Source: Gonocerus acuteangulatus (Eukaryota; Arthropoda; Insecta; Hemiptera; Coreidae). Taken from it: a stretch of 64,000 bases of DNA. This document shows, piece after piece, positions 35,485-45,996 of this stretch. A program made the translations under genes and the position numbers. The first letter of the stretch is position 1. Every line of letters starts with the position of its first letter. The notes beneath the pieces are model-generated. The model had not been told where the DNA came from, did no database searches, and was given only the letters and a program-made list of their open reading frames with translations. The stretch spans positions 15,340,289 through 15,404,288 of the forward strand of contig OX328131.1 of NCBI GenBank assembly GCA_946811695.1, written 5' to 3'.

Positions 35485-35830
35485 ATTTGTCAAATACCAC
35501 TCACTCACTCACTCACTCATCTATCAACGCCCAGCCCAAACCGCTCGACAGAAAATTTTGAAATTTTGCATGGACACTCCCTATATAACGTAGGCGCTCG
35601 CTAAGAAAGGATTTTTTTATATTCGTATTTTTAAGCATTTTTAGGGGGGTTTAAAGTTTGAGTTGGTTAGAGAAGGCAAGCCTAGACAGCAAGCGTTGCT
35701 AGGACGATAAAGAACAGCTGTTACCTTACATTATCTATCTCATAGTTTTATTTCTAATTGAGGTTAATTTCAACTATGATGGCGGTCCTTGAATTACTAG
35801 AAATAAACTGTCACTCATAGAGTTTTAATT
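35485..35830 (+). repeat. F family, copy 1
   Basis: CAAATACCACTCACTCACTC starts the copy; CGCTCGCTAAGAAAGGAT, then GTTGCTAGGACGATAA and TTGAATTACTAGAAATAAAC follow in the order seen in all F copies. Confidence 0.8.
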
Positions 35831-35834
35831 GCGT

Positions 35835-36500
35835 TTCTTTTCTCCCTGTTCCCGTCAGATGGGCTTGCCATATTTTTGGAGAGTTAAACCGAGACTCATT
35901 AATATGGGATGGGCATACCAGAGGGGGAGGGGATAAAAAGAGTATGAATTATAAGCAAAATGGTGAGTTTTAAGCCTAGCAAGTAACGGGAAGGGGGGAT
36001 CCTGAACTGTTAGTCTACCCAAACCTTAAAAATAAGAACGAAACTTTTTTTGCTACTTGATTTTCTTAAAACAATCTCTCAGCCAAATAGTAGTGTCTGG
36101 CAGCTGGCAGCACTGTGCAGGTAGTTCCAGCGTTTTACAGTTAGATTACTTCTCATTTCTTTGACACTGTGAGCAGTAGTAAAAATGTTGATTGTACAAA
36201 AGTAACCGATTTAAAAAAGATTCTTATAAACATGAATTCATTACTTTTCACATCTTACAGCCTTTTCCGGGACATTGATAAAACTGGGCGGGACACCGAA
36301 ACAATTGCAAAATACCGGGACAGTCCCGGTCAAACCGTGATGTATGGCATATCCTTAGGTTTTCCAGGCCAGGTAATAATATCCGGAACGCTTGCACAGC
36401 CTCCTCGCCTATAACCTTGGTAATACTCGTAAATATATTGGGTGTTACCATATGACTTCTTGGAAACATAAACTTTTAAATTTTAACGCCCATTGAATAA
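35835..36500. other. no gene recognised
   Basis: Frames at 36169-36414 and 36248-36469 are overlapping and unassigned. A stretch with CCGGGACAGTCCCGG (palindrome, about 36317) stands out but has no known role. Confidence 0.4.
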
Positions 36501-36504
36501 AATA

Positions 36505-36640
36505 TAGTATGACGGGAACCGTGCTGTAATAAACTGCACAGAATTGTATAGTAACGTAATTTTAATGAAACATTATTTAACGCAATAAAATAACTACTTA
36601 TCTGCCATGACGAAGCACGGGTATTCAGCTAGTAGAAATA
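36505..36640 (-). repeat. CCCGTGCTTCGTCATGGCAG-type repeat end
   Basis: In reverse complement the piece starts TAGCTGAATACCCGTGCTTC and matches 38945-39070 and 40061-40180. Confidence 0.7.
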
Positions 36641-36644
36641 TATA

Positions 36645-37030
36645 TCTCAGACATAAATTGCTCATGGTTTACACTAGTCGCAATTTCTGTCTGATATAAA
36701 TTTCCTGCAATAGCTAGCAAGTGTAAACCCACCCTTACTTGTTGACAAAACAACATATACCACTATGTACAGAATGAAATAAGACATTAACAGTAAAACA
36801 CTTACTCACAGACTGCAGAAAACGGGAAAACATCAATATACCACATGATATGTACGAACTTTTGACAGATGGTAGCCCACACATATCCATTATTTTACAT
36901 ATTTAAAAAAAGATAAACATTTACGAACGAATTTAGAAAAATCAAAATATTTGTATATGGTTCACCATATTTTATTTGTACAAAATAGACCGAAAAGATC
37001 GAATTTTTGGCTTATTGAAAATATACAAAT
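36645..37030. other. no gene recognised; small inverted repeat
   Basis: GGTTTACACTAGTCGC (36667) and GCAAGTGTAAACC (near 36730) form a short inverted pair around 40 bp. Nothing else is recognised. Confidence 0.4.
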
Positions 37031-37086
37031 AATGTATTGAATTTACCACCTATTGTTTATAATTTTATAGCTGACGTTTTATGTTT

Positions 37087-37095
<9 letters not shown>

Positions 37096-37133
<38 letters not shown>
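37096..37133. repeat. (TA)n tract
   Basis: About 37 bp of TA just before a SINE on the minus strand. Confidence 0.95.
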
Positions 37134-37135
<2 letters not shown>

Positions 37136-37144
37136 TTTTTCATT

Positions 37145-37150
37145 TCTTTT

Positions 37151-37215
<65 letters not shown>

Positions 37216-37375
37216 GCGCATTTACATCTCGGTCATTAGCGCCGACATCCAGGGTGTAGCGAGGAATTTTACCAGCGAGCCGTGGGATGATAAAATTCCT
37301 GCCGGAGGTTGGGAATCGAACACACCATCTCCCGCTTATGAATCCAAGGCGCTAGCCATTAGACCACGGGAGACC
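37145..37375 (-). mobile_element. SINE-A, complete copy with 11-bp target duplication
   Basis: The minus strand starts GGGGTCTCCCGTGGTCTAAT and has the B-box region GTTCGATTCCC, the tail (GTCGGCGCTAATGACCG, ATGCGCCAT) and a 55-bp poly(A), seen as T on the plus strand. ATTTCTTTTAA flanks it on both sides. Confidence 0.92.
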
Positions 37376-37506
37376 CCATTTCTTTTAAATGTTTCAATAT
37401 TTTGATTTTTAGAACTTTTATTTTGTTTGCACCCTACGTGTTTATAGAGCAAATCGCCCAGTTGCGGGCTGCGAAATCAAACTGATAAATAAATTGGAGA
37501 TATAAA

Positions 37507-37560
37507 AATAAATAGGGGGTGTTCCTCCCTATGGGGAAGGGGGAACACCGCGCTAAAACT
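37507..37560 (+). repeat. R-family 3' hairpin fragment
   Basis: GGGGGTGTTCCTCCCTATGG followed by AACACCGCGCTAAAA. The hairpin is kept with a compensating change on both arms (TGTTCC with GGAACA in place of GGTTCC with GGAACC). Confidence 0.7.
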
Positions 37561-37837
37561 GCAGAGAAGCTATTGTCTGAACATCAAGAGTTAGCGAAAT
37601 GAGAAGACAAGAAGGTAATTTATCGTAATGAACTTGGCCGTACCGAAATCTGTCGACACGCAATGTCGCTCTACACTAATCGCGAGGTTCGTGCAGTGCG
37701 ACACAACACGCAACTCCTCGTCCCATTATCCTTTCTGGGTCATAGCAATTCCTACAGTTCTGTAATACTACGGCTGTAATATGTTATATCTTAAATATAT
37801 CATATAGATGAAGGCTCCTTCCTAGAATATTATCTCC

Positions 37838-37840
<3 letters not shown>

Positions 37841-37909
<69 letters not shown>
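37841..37909. repeat. (TA)n tract
   Basis: About 69 bp of TA next to the left end of the 785-bp element; a second tract follows its right end (38695-38754). Confidence 0.95.
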
Positions 37910-37913
<4 letters not shown>

Positions 37914-38690
37914 CTTTTTGCGAAGACCACATCCAGTTACTTTTGAAGTAGCAGTAGTGATTGTATCAGTGATTTAGCGCATGCGCATAACTCCTTTGCC
38001 TTCCTATTGTAGGATTCCGATGACTAATTGCATTCGTTCTTGCTGGGAGTAAAGTAACCTTCAACAGTGAATTAGCTTTTGTTTATGAAAAAGCTCTGCT
38101 TATGTTTGTGAGAAAAATGAGTCTTTTACAATTAGTTCGCGATGTTCCTGACAAAGTAAAAGGAATTGGTTTCTTACTGGGAAAAATTAATGGAATCCTA
38201 TTAATTTTAGCGAGTTGGATAGACTAGAGTCGCTACAATTAATATAATTCTATTAATTGGGAGTTGGATTGACTAGGGTTTTGATATTTTCTTGAGCGAG
38301 CGGAGCGTAGCGTAGCGAGCGGAAACGCATAGCATGTAATGCCTAATAAATGTAAAATATCCAAAAAAGAGAGAGAAAAGGAATAAAATATGTTTGTTTA
38401 CAAATAACGTTGTTTGTTATCCTTCATAACCTGCAAAACAGTCAACTTTAAAGCTTAATAACTTATTTCATAGTTGAGAGAATTGATTTTGATCATATTA
38501 ACCTTTTTATTAATAAATATTGCTTGCCATTATCTAATATGAATTATAACCGTAGATAACGAGTCAAGAAGTAGTAGATAACCAGCAAAGAACCTATAAG
38601 TTAATCAGTAAGCTTATCAGCGAGTACGAGTAACTGTTATAAATCACTACTGATACTTCAAAAGTAACTGGATGTGGTCTTCGCAAAAAG

Positions 38691-38694
<4 letters not shown>
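37910..38694 (+). mobile_element. 785-bp TIR element, complete
   Basis: The 53-bp TIRs (37910-37962 and 38642-38694, GGGTCTTTTTGCGAAGACCA inward) differ at one position. Both ends abut (TA)n, so the target is TA or TATA. The interior holds the small frame also open in the copy at 5688. After that comes CTTGAGCGAGCGGAGCGTAG, a GAGCG/GTAGC-rich patch related to the hairpin at 46197. No transposase. Near-identical TIRs suggest a recent arrival. Confidence 0.9.
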
Positions 38695-38753
<59 letters not shown>

Positions 38754-38758
<5 letters not shown>

Positions 38759-38925
38759 ACGGCGCATCGACATAAATCTTGGCCATTAGCGCCGACGTCC
38801 AGGGTGCAGCCAGGAAATTTCTCAGCGAGGTCGGAGCAGAGAAAATGTCTGGCGCCGGTGGGGATCGAACCCACCATCTCCCGCTTATGAATCTAGCGCG
38901 CTAGCCACTAGACCACGGGAGACCC
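38754..38925 (-). mobile_element. SINE-A copy
   Basis: On the minus strand, GGGGTCTCCCGTGGTCTAGT, B box GGTTCGATCCCC, tail GTCGGCGCTAATGGCC and GATGCGCCGTAAAA. The A-tail is only a few bases long and abuts (TA)n. Confidence 0.9.
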
Positions 38926-38944
38926 CCTATTATCTCATTATTCT

Positions 38945-39070
38945 ACACTATCTGAATATCCGTGCTTCGTCACGGCAGATAAATAGTTATTTAATTTCGT
39001 TTAATAATTTATCATCACAATTAACGCTACTATATAATTTTGTGCAGTTTATTATAGCACGGTTTCAGTC
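38945..39070 (+). repeat. CCGTGCTTCGTCACGGCAG-type repeat end
   Basis: Same unit as 36505-36640 in the other orientation, starting TATCTGAATATCCGTGC and continuing TTAACGCTACTATATAATTT. Confidence 0.7.
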
Positions 39071-39396
39071 ATCAATGTTATTCATCGATTGATAAGTAAT
39101 CAATGTATAACGAATCTTGACACTTGAGCGCTCCTGACTGGTGTCAAAAAACAGATAACCTAGAGATAAACCGACATCTATAGGTTACCAGTAACCTATA
39201 ATAATAATTGCACGCTAAAATTTAAAGAGCTACGTTTCCAAGATGTCATTTGGAAACACCCATTATATTTGCGAGCATTACCAATAAGTGTTCTGACTGG
39301 GGATGCTGATGGGTGAGGAGGCTGTGCAAGAGCTCGGGATATTATTACCTCGGAAGGACCATCACCAGGTACAGCGTAAACTCTATCAGGAACAAC

Positions 39397-39895
39397 ATCA
39401 CATTTTATTTCTAGTAATTCAAGGTCTGTTATCGTATTTGAAATTAACAATTAAAAATAATACTATGAAATAGATAAAGTAGAATAACAGCTGACCTGTT
39501 ATCGTCCTAGCAACGCATGCTGCCTAGGCTTGCCTGCTCTAACCAACTACAAATTCTAACCCCTCTAAAAATACCTAAAATTTTGAATATCAAAAAATTT
39601 TTTCTTAGCGAGTGTTTACGTCCTGAAGTGAGTGACCATAGATACAGTAGAATAACAGCTGACCTGTTATCGTCCTAGCAACGCATGCTGCCTAGGCTTG
39701 CCAGCTCTGACCAACTACAAATTCTAACCCCTCAAAATAATACCTAAAATTTTGAATATGAAAAAATTCTTTCTTAGCGAGTGTTTACGTCCTGAAGAGA
39801 GTGACCATGCAAAATTTCAATATTTCCTTTCGACCAGTTTGGACTAGGCGATGATAGGTCAGTGAGTTAGTGGTATTTGACCAATGTACTTATAG
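39397..39895 (-). repeat. F family, tandemly duplicated copy
   Basis: ACAGCTGACCTGTTATCGTC and the next ~160 bp through AGCGAGTGTTTACGTCCTGA occur twice (from about 39488 and 39658, ~170 bp apart). The following segment ends in the GTGAG/GTGGTATTTGACC boundary of the family. Confidence 0.85.
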
Positions 39896-39900
39896 TAGAC

Positions 39901-40090
39901 TAGCTGAATACCCGTGCTATACCCACATATATTAATTGACAAGCTGAATACCCGTGCTATACCCACATATATTAATTGACTAGCTGAATACCCGTGCTAT
40001 ACCCATATATATTAATTGACTAGCCGAATACCCGTGCTATACCCACATGTATTAATTGACTAGCTGAATACCCGTGCTTTGTCACGGCAG
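39901..40090. repeat. 40-bp tandem array, five units
   Basis: Units TAGCTGAATACCCGTGCTAT begin at 39901, 39941, 39981, 40021 and 40061; the last changes into GTGCTTTGTCACGG, the full repeat end. Units are nearly identical. Confidence 0.93.
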
Positions 40091-40499
40091 ATAAGTATTT
40101 TTTATATTGAGTTAAATAAGATATGATCAAAATTAACGCTACTACATAATTTTGTACAGCTTATTATTGCACGGACTTTAAATTTGTCCAGGAAACACCA
40201 TGTGGATGTAACCGTGCTTGTTTTTTTCCGTTGGAGAGTAGGATTAAAAACAAAAAAAAAATAAAAAACAGAAAATTAGTTTTGAAAAGTATTTCTATCA
40301 ATTTTTCTGGTAAATGGCTATAGAACTCGCTTAAAAAATGGTTTCATTCGTTTTCCTACGTTAAGGAATCTTTCGCACAAATTTCGCTCCAAAAACCTTG
40401 TTCCAGTAAACGGATTCAACTGGTTAATGAACTTGACCTTTTAAATGAGAAGAAAGATTTTTGTACCAAATGTTATCAAAATCGAACCATTTTTGAGCC

Positions 40500-40767
40500 G
40501 ATTAGGAACTTCTTAATAATTCAAACCCCCCTAAAAGTACTTAAACATTTGAATATCAAAAAAACCTCTCTTAGCGAGTGTTTACACTCTAAACGTATTG
40601 TCCGTGCAAAATTTCATATTTTTGTGTCAAGTGGTTCGGGATATTATTACCTCGGATGGGCCATCACCAGGGCGTAAACTCTATGAGGGACAAAATCACA
40701 TTTTATTTCTAGTAATTCAAGTACTGCCATCATAGTGGAAATTAACCTCAATTAAAAATAATACTAT
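40500..40767 (-). repeat. F family piece left of the solo LTR
   Basis: TCTTAGCGAGTGTTTACACT, then TTTATTTCTAGTAATTCAAG, ending in TAATACTAT. The family continues at 41382 after the insertion. Confidence 0.8.
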
Positions 40768-41381
40768 TGTAAAAAGAATTGCCACACCACCATTTTTTAT
40801 ATGGTATGATGTGGAAGTAATATTTTTGTGGGGCTGGATAAATAAGTGGACTGTATGAATAATGAGTTGATAATTCATATTTATTGAGTACAAGATGATG
40901 AGTGGGGGGAAAATTGCCAAAATCAGAAACATGTGGTGGTTAATGGATTAATGAAATTTTGAAAGTTGTGGGACTGATGAGGTTGAAATAATGGTGAGCT
41001 GATGAAGTGGTGATATGATGCTGGGCTGCTGGAGATCCGTGGAATTATGTATATTAAATAGGTACCTGGTGACTGGTGCCTTGTGAGACTAAAATATGGT
41101 ACCCCAAGCTGAGTACTGCATTTCTCCCTGTGGCTTCATTTTCGGTCAATTGATGTCTTCTTCACCTCCATGCCCCGGTGGTTTGAAGTGACTACTCGGC
41201 CATGGTATACATAGTAAGGCCGGTGAAAGAGTACAAAAAGACTTTACACGCTATCTGAAAGCGGGGTGGACTTCGTCTGTCCCGACTTGACCGGGAGTAG
41301 TTCACCCCGGTGAGGTAGACGGCGCCACTGTTGGAAGAGTTGAAAGGAAGAAAAGGATCTTTAGGGTGGCAACCCTAAACA
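40768..41381. mobile_element. solo LTR, 614 bp, TG...CA with 5-bp target duplication
   Basis: Starts TGTAAAAAGAATTGCC and ends GGCAACCCTAAACA. ACTAT flanks both sides (40763-40767 and 41382-41386). The interrupted F sequence reads through in the other F copy (AATAATACTATGAAATAG at about 39460), which confirms the boundaries. No internal retrotransposon sequence remains, as expected after LTR-LTR recombination. Ty3, BEL and Copia types all give such ends, so the superfamily is open. Confidence 0.85.
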
Positions 41382-41655
41382 ACTATGAAATAGATAATGT
41401 ACGGTAACAGCTGTTCTGTTATCGTCCTAGCAACGCATGCTGCCTAGGCTTGCCTGCTCTAACCAACTAAAACTTTAAACCCCTTTAAAAATACTTAAAA
41501 TTTCGAATATAAAAAAATCCTTTCATAGTGAGTGCCTACGTTATATAGGGAGTGTCCATGCAAAATTTCAAAATTTTCTATCGAGTGCTTTGGTCTGGGG
41601 GATGATAGGTCAGTGAGTGAGTGAGTGAGTGAGTGGTATTTGACAAATATATAGT
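41382..41655 (-). repeat. F family piece right of the solo LTR
   Basis: ACTATGAAATAGATAATGTA, CGTCCTAGCAACGCATGCTG and the (GTGA)n boundary at about 41610-41635 complete the interrupted F copy. Confidence 0.85.
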
Positions 41656-41694
41656 ATGTTTAGACATTTAATTCAAAACGACAAACCATAATAA

Positions 41695-42058
41695 ATTTCT
41701 ATCTCACTCCGTTTTAGACATATCTACTAAGTATTTGTCAATTACCACTCACTCACTCACTCACTGATTTATCATCGCACAAACTACTTGACAGAAAAAC
41801 TTGAAATTTTGCTTAGACACTCCCTTTAGGATGTAACCACTCGCTAAGAAAGGATTTTTTTATATTCAAATTTTTAATAATATTTAGAGGGGTTTGTATT
41901 TTTTAGTTGGTCAGAGCAGGCAAGCCTAGGCAGCATGCGTTGCTAGGACGATAACAGGTCAGCTGTTACCGCAATGTATCTATTTTATAATATTATTTTT
42001 AATTGTTAATTTCAAATACGATAACAGACCTTGAATTACTAGAAATAAACCGTAATTT
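41695..42058 (+). repeat. F family, copy in plus orientation
   Basis: CCACTCACTCACTCACTGAT, GGATGTAACCACTCGCTAAG, TGCGTTGCTAGGACGATAAC, TGAATTACTAGAAATAAACC. It faces the copy at 40500-41655, giving an inverted pair. Confidence 0.85.
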
Positions 42059-42064
42059 TGTCCC

Positions 42065-42285
42065 TCATCTAGGCGCACGGTAGTGCGCCAGGCCAAGTTC
42101 CGGCCTAAGCATACTGTGTGTATATTACAGGCGGTCTTAGAGCCGATTTTTACCCTCTCATAACTTTCAACCAGGTAAAGATTAAGTTATGAAATTTCAC
42201 ACGGGTATTATATTACAAGATGTGAGTAAAACTAGAAATTTTCATAATTCTACATCGAATAGTTTCTGAGATATAACTTGGCAAT
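42065..42285 (-). repeat. dispersed repeat Y, copy 2
   Basis: Reverse complement of about 33520-33735, from CTAGGCGCACGGTAGTGCGC to ATAGTTTCTGAGATATAA. Confidence 0.8.
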
Positions 42286-42900
42286 GTTTTTTTTTGTGCC
42301 GAAATTATCTTTAGAGAAAAAACTAAACATTGCCAAGTTTAAGAATACACCTGGTTGAGGAAAGTGATATTTTAGTAACTGGATATAAGTATTTTTATTG
42401 TTGTTTTTAAAGGTCAGTTGAAGTGTCTTTACTGTTCTTAGTAATAAAAAAAAAAAAAAAAATCAGTCCCGTAACAGGTCACGAGGGCCCAGAGGGGCAG
42501 ATACTGTAGAGGTATCTGATGTATCTGATTCTTGACCTTACGGCACACTAGGGAGATAGTGTGGTCAATACTATGCTCCGGCCGCCTGATTTTTCCCTTG
42601 GCTGCTTCGACTGCTAGAGTCATTAGCACCCAAGGTACCCATTATTAATTAAATTAATTAAAGGCTGGTTGAGCCTAGGGACGATCTGGGACCCCAAATC
42701 CAACCCTCGAACGGCAGCACTAGGAGAAAAAATCTTTAGTGCGCGCTCGGGTTTTGAACCTGGTCCTCCAGTTCATTAGTCGACTGCTCTACCACTGAGC
42801 TAACCTCGCCCCCGTTCTTAGTAAATAACTATGAGGTATTCTAAGTAATGAACTTCGACATTTCTTTCTTGTATCATCTCTTGTATTGGCAAATATTTTT
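42286..42900 (-). repeat. dispersed repeat X, copy 2, interrupted by SINE-B
   Basis: The reverse complement of 31890-32080 runs from 42330 to 42444 and resumes after 42813. The terminal block TTGTGCCGAAATTATCTTTA lies at 42296 in the same orientation as in copy 1, although the body is inverted; GCAATGTTT and AAACATTGC bracket it as a short hairpin, so this block may be a flipping terminal hairpin. Confidence 0.7.
42445..42813 (-). mobile_element. SINE-B, tRNA-derived, 11-bp target duplication
   Basis: The minus strand starts GGGGGCGAGGTTAGCTCAGT and has A box TAGCTCAGTGGTAGAGC and B box GGTTCAAAACC. The ~290-bp body includes ACTATCTCCCTAGTGTGCCG and CAGTATCTGCCCCTCTGGG. GTTCTTAGTAA flanks both sides. 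Unusually, the 3' tail on the sense strand is about 18 T, not A. Confidence 0.9.
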
Positions 42901-42931
42901 GGTTGAAAATGCAGTAATGAGATTTCCCGCT

Positions 42932-43059
42932 GACGTTTTATTTCAGCAAAAGTAAGTCGTCATCAGACTTACCGATGAGAAGAAATGCTTGTACATCCGT
43001 GAGGCGTAGTTCTTCTTCTCATCGCTCTGATGAAGGCTTGAATTTCAAGCCGAAACGTC
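42932..43059. ncRNA. two facing hammerhead-like motifs
   Basis: Plus strand 43027-43059: CTGATGA, 7-bp stem II GGCTTGA/TCAAGCC, GAA, loopless stem III AC/GT, then C; stem I is at best 2 bp (CT/GG). Minus strand 42966-42932: CTGATGA ... AACGTC, degraded in stem II. Between them CGATGAGAAGAA (42973) and TTCTTCTCATCG (43012) form an inverted pair. This layout resembles the pseudo-LTR region of a Penelope-like element. Confidence 0.5.
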
Positions 43060-43089
43060 GGAAAAATATAAAAATATTTTTACTATAAA

Positions 43090-44430
43090 AAATGTAGTTT
43101 TATTATGATATCACGACCGAAATTCTACCTGAAAATGATTATAATTCGTCAGAATGAAATTAATTATAATTTCTTTGTATAAAAACCAAAAGGATTGGTA
43201 ATAAACATTTGCAGAAAATAATTTCATTCGAAAAACTTAGCTCATAAAAATGTTAAGAGCTAATATCCAAGTTGAGATTATAATCAAGAAATAGACAATA
43301 TAATATGCAAAAAATAATTGAAATTTATATCTAAATATGTAATATATATTTTGGGTTATCCTAAAGCGAATCTAAATTGAATTTCTCTCGAAGGGAGTTG
43401 TTTCAGTAGTATGTTTGGGTGGGGTGATTTATGATTTTGCTCTTCGTGAGAGTTGTCTCAATTTTTAGGGGGGGGGGGGGGAGGGTTGAGTTATGCTTAA
43501 GATTGGAATAAAATAATATTATTTTATATTTTTCTCGATTATCTTGCTAAATATTTCATATTATACTAAATACTAGGCTATTCTCTGTTTTTTTCCTTCC
43601 AGTGTTGTAAAATTATGCTTATGAAAGACGAAACCACGCAGAAACATTTCGGGTGTTAATTGAAATAAAATTAAAATTAGTAGCATTGACTACGGTCTCC
43701 AACAAAAGGAGGAAAACACTATATTAACTGGGGGATCTAACCTCTTAGAAAAATAATTGATTCAGTTATCAAAAATATAGAAGAGAAAAATTACTCCTGC
43801 TTATTTTGTGCAAATTATCAAAGAATGGGGCTTATGCTACCCACCTAGCTGAAGAATGTGCTTAGTTATGATGTTCCTGCGTAACGAACTTTTATCCTGC
43901 CTGGTTTTATTGATAATCTCAGAAAAAAAAATTAAATCGAAGCTAAAATGTGTAAAACACGTTTAATGGAACGGAATCAACACTTTGAAACTTTAAACTC
44001 AGTTTTATCCGGCTGAGGTATTCCTTTAGAAGCTCGCATTTCAACATTTTTTTTTTTTTTTTTTAGAAAATGTATTGGACTTTTTAATGGTCTCCCATTT
44101 TCCACGATTTCTCACCTGCTTTAACATAAAAAGACAATTAATCAGGAAATGAATGTTAAGAAATTAAATTTGAGATTAATTCCTCAATTCCATAAGAAAT
44201 CAAAATTTACACATCTTCTTTTTTATATCTGTTTAATGTTTATCAAACGTTTTAAAAAATATTAAAAACACTTGCTTAATGTGAAAAAAAGCTAAATTAC
44301 TCTAAGATATTTTTAGAAAGAAATTTGAACATATCAATTGACATTACTGAACCATTTGACGGATTGTAGCTCACACGAATAAAGATCACAAAAGTATCTT
44401 TAAAGAAAAATATTGTTGTTTTTTCTTGTT
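43090..44430. other. no gene recognised; old R-derived pieces
   Basis: TGTGCTTAGTTATGATGTTC at about 43860 is an R-subfamily 5' end (minus). TTTTAATGGTCTCCC and CCACGATTTCTCACC near 44075-44115 resemble R interior (plus). Similarity is weak elsewhere. A G-run of 14 lies near 43470. Confidence 0.45.
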
Positions 44431-44431
44431 T

Positions 44432-44582
44432 TTTTTTCACGGCGCTTCGACAACTAAGCTATTAGCGCCGACATCCAGGGTGCAGTGAGGAATTTTTCCA
44501 ACGAGCCGAGATGTGAAAATTCGAACCCACCACCTCCCGCTTATGAATCTACGGCGCTAGCCACTAGACCACGGGAGACCCC
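44432..44582 (-). mobile_element. SINE-A copy
   Basis: On the minus strand, GGGGGTCTCCCGTGGTCTAG, B-box region GGTTCGAATTT (changed in its last bases), tail GTCGGCGCTAATAGC and GAAGCGCCGTGAAAAAAA. TTTTCTT may be the target repeat. Confidence 0.88.
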
Positions 44583-44714
44583 CTTTTCTTTATTGGTATG
44601 AATACAAAAAGTATTATTATTATTCTATTCTATTCTATACAAATGTATCACTGTTTTATAAATTACACTGTCCAGAAATTTGACACATAAAATTTAAATT
44701 TGAAAAATAACAAT

Positions 44715-45802
44715 TAGATTGATGAGAATTCATTAAGTCTGCCTCCAATAGAAAGAACAGATGTTGAAGAATAAGGTACTTACGTTTTAGCTCCACCACA
44801 TCGAGATCAGAGATCTGATTTGACAGCGCAGGCACATTACTCTTTATAATTCGATTGATGAGAATTCATTAAGTCTGCCTCCAATAGAAAGAACAGATGT
44901 TGAAGAATAAGGTACTTACGTTTTAGCTCCACCACATCGAGATCAGAGATCTGATTTGACAGCGCGGGCACATTACTCTTTATAATTCGATTGATGAGAA
45001 TTCATTAAGTCTGCCTCCAATAGAAAGAACAGATGTTGAAGAATAAGGTACTTACGTTTTGGCTCCACCACATCGAGATCAGAGATCTGATTTGACAGCG
45101 CAGGCACCTTACTCTTTATAATTCGATTGATGAGAATTCATTAAGTCTGCCTCCAATAGAAAGAACAGATGTTGAAGAATAAGGTACTTACGTTTTAGCT
45201 CCACCACATCGAGATCAGAGATCTGATTTGACAGCGCAGGCACATTACTCTTTATAATTCGATTGATGAGAATTCATTAAGTCTGCCTCCAATAGAAAGA
45301 ACAGATGTTGAAGAATAAGGTACTTACGTTTTAGCTCCACCACATCGAGATCAGAGATCTGATTTGACAGCGCGGGCACATTACTCTTTATAATTCGATT
45401 GATGAGAATTCATTAAGTCTGCCTCCAATAGAAAGAACAGATGTTGAAGAATAAGGTACTTACGTTTTAGCTCCACCACATCGAGATCAGAGATCTGATT
45501 TGACAGCGCAGGCACATTACTCTTTATAATTCGATTGATGAGAATTCATTAAGTCTGCCTCCAATAGAAAGAACAGATGTTGAAGAATAAGGTACTTACG
45601 TTTTAGCTCCACCACATCGAGATCAGAGATCTGATTTGACAGCGCGGGCACATTACTCTTTATAATTCGATTGATGAGAATTCATTAAGTCTGCCTCCAA
45701 TAGAAAGAACAGATGTTGAAGAATAAGGTACTTACGTTTTAGCTCCACCACATCGAGATCAGAGATCTGATTTGACAGCGCAGGCACCTTACTCTTTATA
45801 AT
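44715..45802 (-). repeat. 136-bp tandem array, eight units, exon-like content on the minus strand
   Basis: The unit boundary TCGATTGATGAGAATTC (TAGATTG in unit 1) recurs at 44715, 44851, 44987, 45123, 45259, 45395, 45531 and 45667, always 136 bp apart. Units differ at very few sites. On the minus strand each unit reads PALSNQISDLDVVELK and then a splice-donor-like GTAAGTACC. A possible acceptor ATTATAAAG/AGT would give a 58-bp exon and a 78-bp intron. A similar coding-like stretch with donor lies on the plus strand at 46322-46427. 58 bp is not a multiple of three, so chained splicing would change frame. Confidence 0.8.
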
Positions 45803-45996
45803 TTTGGCCAATATTACCGTTATGTTTGTAGTAAACTTCTTGTTTACGTTCTGTTGTTAAGGAAATTACTTTGTAATCTTTAGTTTTCTGACGCGACTTC
45901 TTTACTTTGTTTGTTGTACGTGCTTTGTGTTTGTGTTCTTTGTGCTGTGTGTTCTTGTTTCTGCTAAGAAACTAAGTCTTTGGGATTTGCCTAAAA

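Noticed and set aside
44715..45802. CRISPR-like regular array
   Set aside because: Units are directly adjacent 136-bp near-identical repeats without variable spacers, and the context is eukaryotic.
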